This document shows, piece by piece, positions 62,578 to 64,000 of a stretch of 64,000 bases of DNA. Under the pieces are notes generated by a model. That model saw only the letters and a list, made by a program, of their open reading frames with translations. It made no database searches and was not told the origin of the DNA. Location of the stretch: the NCBI RefSeq assembly GCF_945859685.1, contig NC_079147.1, forward strand, positions 60,480,946-60,544,945, in the 5' to 3' direction. The position numbers and the translations under genes are program-made. Every line of letters begins with the position of its first letter. Positions within the stretch are counted from its first letter, which is position 1. Origin of the DNA: Eupeodes corollae. Taxonomy: Eukaryota; Arthropoda; Insecta; Diptera; Syrphidae.

Positions 62578-62953
62578 ATAGTACCCGTGGCGTAGTGGTT
62601 TATGCGTGTGACTGTCAATCGTTCTTTGACTTCCAGAGAGATAGCAATTGTTTACAAGTGATTAATAGTTAATTTTAAATTAAAAAGTGCATTTGTAGGG
62701 TTTTAAAATTAAGAAGACAGTAAGCCACAGTTTCTAACAATTAATCGGTAGCCTAGTGGAGGTGGCGTCCGTTCTTTGACTTCCAAGCAGTGAAGAAGTG
62801 TTTTTATTTATATTTATTTAAAAGTTAAACAGTACAAGTTAAGTTATAAGTAAAGTTGGCAGTTTGCCACCAGCAAAAATAACAATTCGATAGCCCAGTG
62901 GGAGTGGCGTCCGCAACCTGACAAATACAGAAATTGGCCAACACTTACAACAG
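62578..62953 (+). promoter_or_regulatory. LINE 5'UTR with A-box-like modules, abutting a SINE-head-like sequence
   Basis: GTACCCGTGGCGTAGTGG...GACTGTCA (62581-62618) resembles the SINE tRNA-like head. Two further modules follow, ATCGGTAGCCTAGTGGAGG (near 62746) and TTCGATAGCCCAGTGGGAG (near 62886). Each has a TAGCCNAGTGG core similar to a pol III A box and ends in GTGGCGTCCG. The phrase GTTCTTTGACTTCC occurs twice (near 62620 and 62770). Repeated 5'UTR modules are common in LINE promoters. Function here is inferred. Confidence 0.45.
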
Positions 62954-64000
62954 ATGGACGAAACAATAAAACGAACGATGGAACGAACAATACCAAAGGA
63001 CAAAGAACGGAACCAAATGGACGCATACAGAAACGCAACTATTGACGTACTGCGAAGGCACAAGAGTGGCTTACTGACAAGACTCAAAAACTTGTACATA
63101 CGACTTACAGACCCACATGACTTGGAGGTTAGGATACTGAAGTCGTCAATAAAAAATGCCAATCTGTTGATTAAGGAGAACTACAGGCTATCAATTAACA
63201 AGTACTGGGACCGCAAGATCCAGAGGAAGCCATCTTTGACGATTGAAGATCCGAAGGAAAAAGTGGAGGCGGTGGGAGCTGCTTTCCAGCAAGTGTACAA
63301 GGTGAATGTTAGCATTCGGCCCAACCACGACCTGGAAAAAAGAGCCCTACTTAATCACTTTTACCTTCGAAATGATATGACACAATGGCGATCTGAGAAC
63401 CGCGGTTTCATGCGGTTCAATAACGATTCCTTGGCAAATGCCATAATCGCCGAGCAAACGGGACCAAGTCCCTTGTTAGTGACGAAGGTTGAGCGTCAGC
63501 TCATCTTCAATTCAATAAAAAACGAAAAGTCAGCAGGCGTCGATGGTATATCCAACGTTGTACTAAGACATTTACCGATGGAAGCAATTGACATATACAC
63601 CACGCTCTTCAATAATGCACTGAATAATGCATATTATCCAGTGCATTGGAAGACCGCTGTAGTTCATCCTCTCCCAAAAAAAGGAAAGGAAAACTCCAAG
63701 CCGTCAAATCTTCGGTCGATAAGTCTTCTTCCGAGCATCAGCAAAGTTTTCGAAAAGATCATCAACAGGGCTTTGACTAAGTGGGCTGCGGACAACAAAA
63801 TAATTCCGGATAAACAGTTCGGGTTCAAGGGGGGTCATGACACAATTCATGCTGCGTCTAAACTCGTTTCTAATATCCAATGGAATAAATCAAAACAACA
63901 AAGCACAGGTGCTGTTCTGGAAGATTTGGAAAAGTTCTTTGACACTGTATGGTTAGATGGTCTTTACCTAAAACTAAACAGGCATTGACATAAGCAAGCC
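62954..64000 (+). mobile_element. Jockey/I-type LINE, runs off the window
   Basis: The open frame from 62954 begins MDETIKRTMERTIPKDKERN. It contains the post-endonuclease linker (LSINKYWDRKIQ) and then joins IEDPKEKVEAVGAAFQQVYK and the RT start (KSAGVDGISNVVLRHLP, NLRSISLLPSISKVFEK, LEDLEKFFDTVW). Relative to the nested copy it lacks the VNSSDPSMFPKIN block between KIQ and IEDPKEK, an in-frame deletion, and the endonuclease domain. The frame stops at 63988 (a TGA after LNRH), where the nested copy reads on, so a frameshift lies close to the window edge. Very similar to 33152-34235. Confidence 0.88.

Noticed and set aside
1..64000. CRISPR array, bacterial operon or plasmid features
   Set aside because: No regularly spaced direct repeats of the CRISPR type were found. 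The spliced genes and TE families are those of an insect genome.

Overview
This window looks like a stretch of AT-rich genome from a fly (Diptera). It holds two spliced host genes with insect-type proteins, GT-AG introns and large introns, embedded in a dense and deeply nested landscape of insect-type transposable elements (Ty1/copia, hAT, piggyBac, Tc1/mariner, Transib, several non-LTR retrotransposon families and a tRNA-headed SINE).

Layout. 93-5825: a nearly full-length Ty1/copia element on the minus strand with 166-bp LTRs and a 5-bp target duplication, split by a 1.57-kb hAT relic. 7153-10034: a decayed piggyBac transposase flanked by inverted MITE-like units. 10424-10507: an 84-bp piggyBac-type MITE. 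10877-18054: RpL10 (minus strand, four coding exons plus a 5'UTR exon). Its 6.1-kb third intron carries two paralogous H/ACA-like snoRNA candidates, two tRNA-Asp-half-like tracts, a Tc1 relic and a SINE. 18590-20360: an R1/LOA-like LINE 3' fragment and a mariner relic. 21840-45082: Rassf (plus strand; LIM, RA and SARAH domains; eight coding exons), divergent from RpL10. Its LIM domain is split by a 20.7-kb intron full of transposons. 45.8-64 kb: further MITEs, mariner copies, LINE copies, a zeste/SANT-like reading frame and a minisatellite.

The centrepiece is inside the big Rassf intron. A SINE (24878-34274) contains a Jockey/I-type LINE (25179-34235). The LINE contains a Transib DNA transposon (26745-33151), and the Transib contains a hAT element (26947-30312). 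Each layer has its own target-site duplication (12, 11, 5 and 8 bp). The Transib encodes an apparently intact, three-exon RAG1-like transposase of 666 aa. Its two ends read as CACAGTG heptamers followed by ACAAAAAT-type nonamers, with spacers of 23 bp at one end and 13 bp at the other, resembling the 23/12 recombination signals of V(D)J recombination.

The two host genes have unrelated roles: RpL10 in the large ribosomal subunit, Rassf in Hippo-pathway signalling. The transposons interact with each other more than with the genes. For example, the SINE and the RTE-like LINE family share a 32-bp 3' tail, suggesting that this LINE mobilises the SINE.
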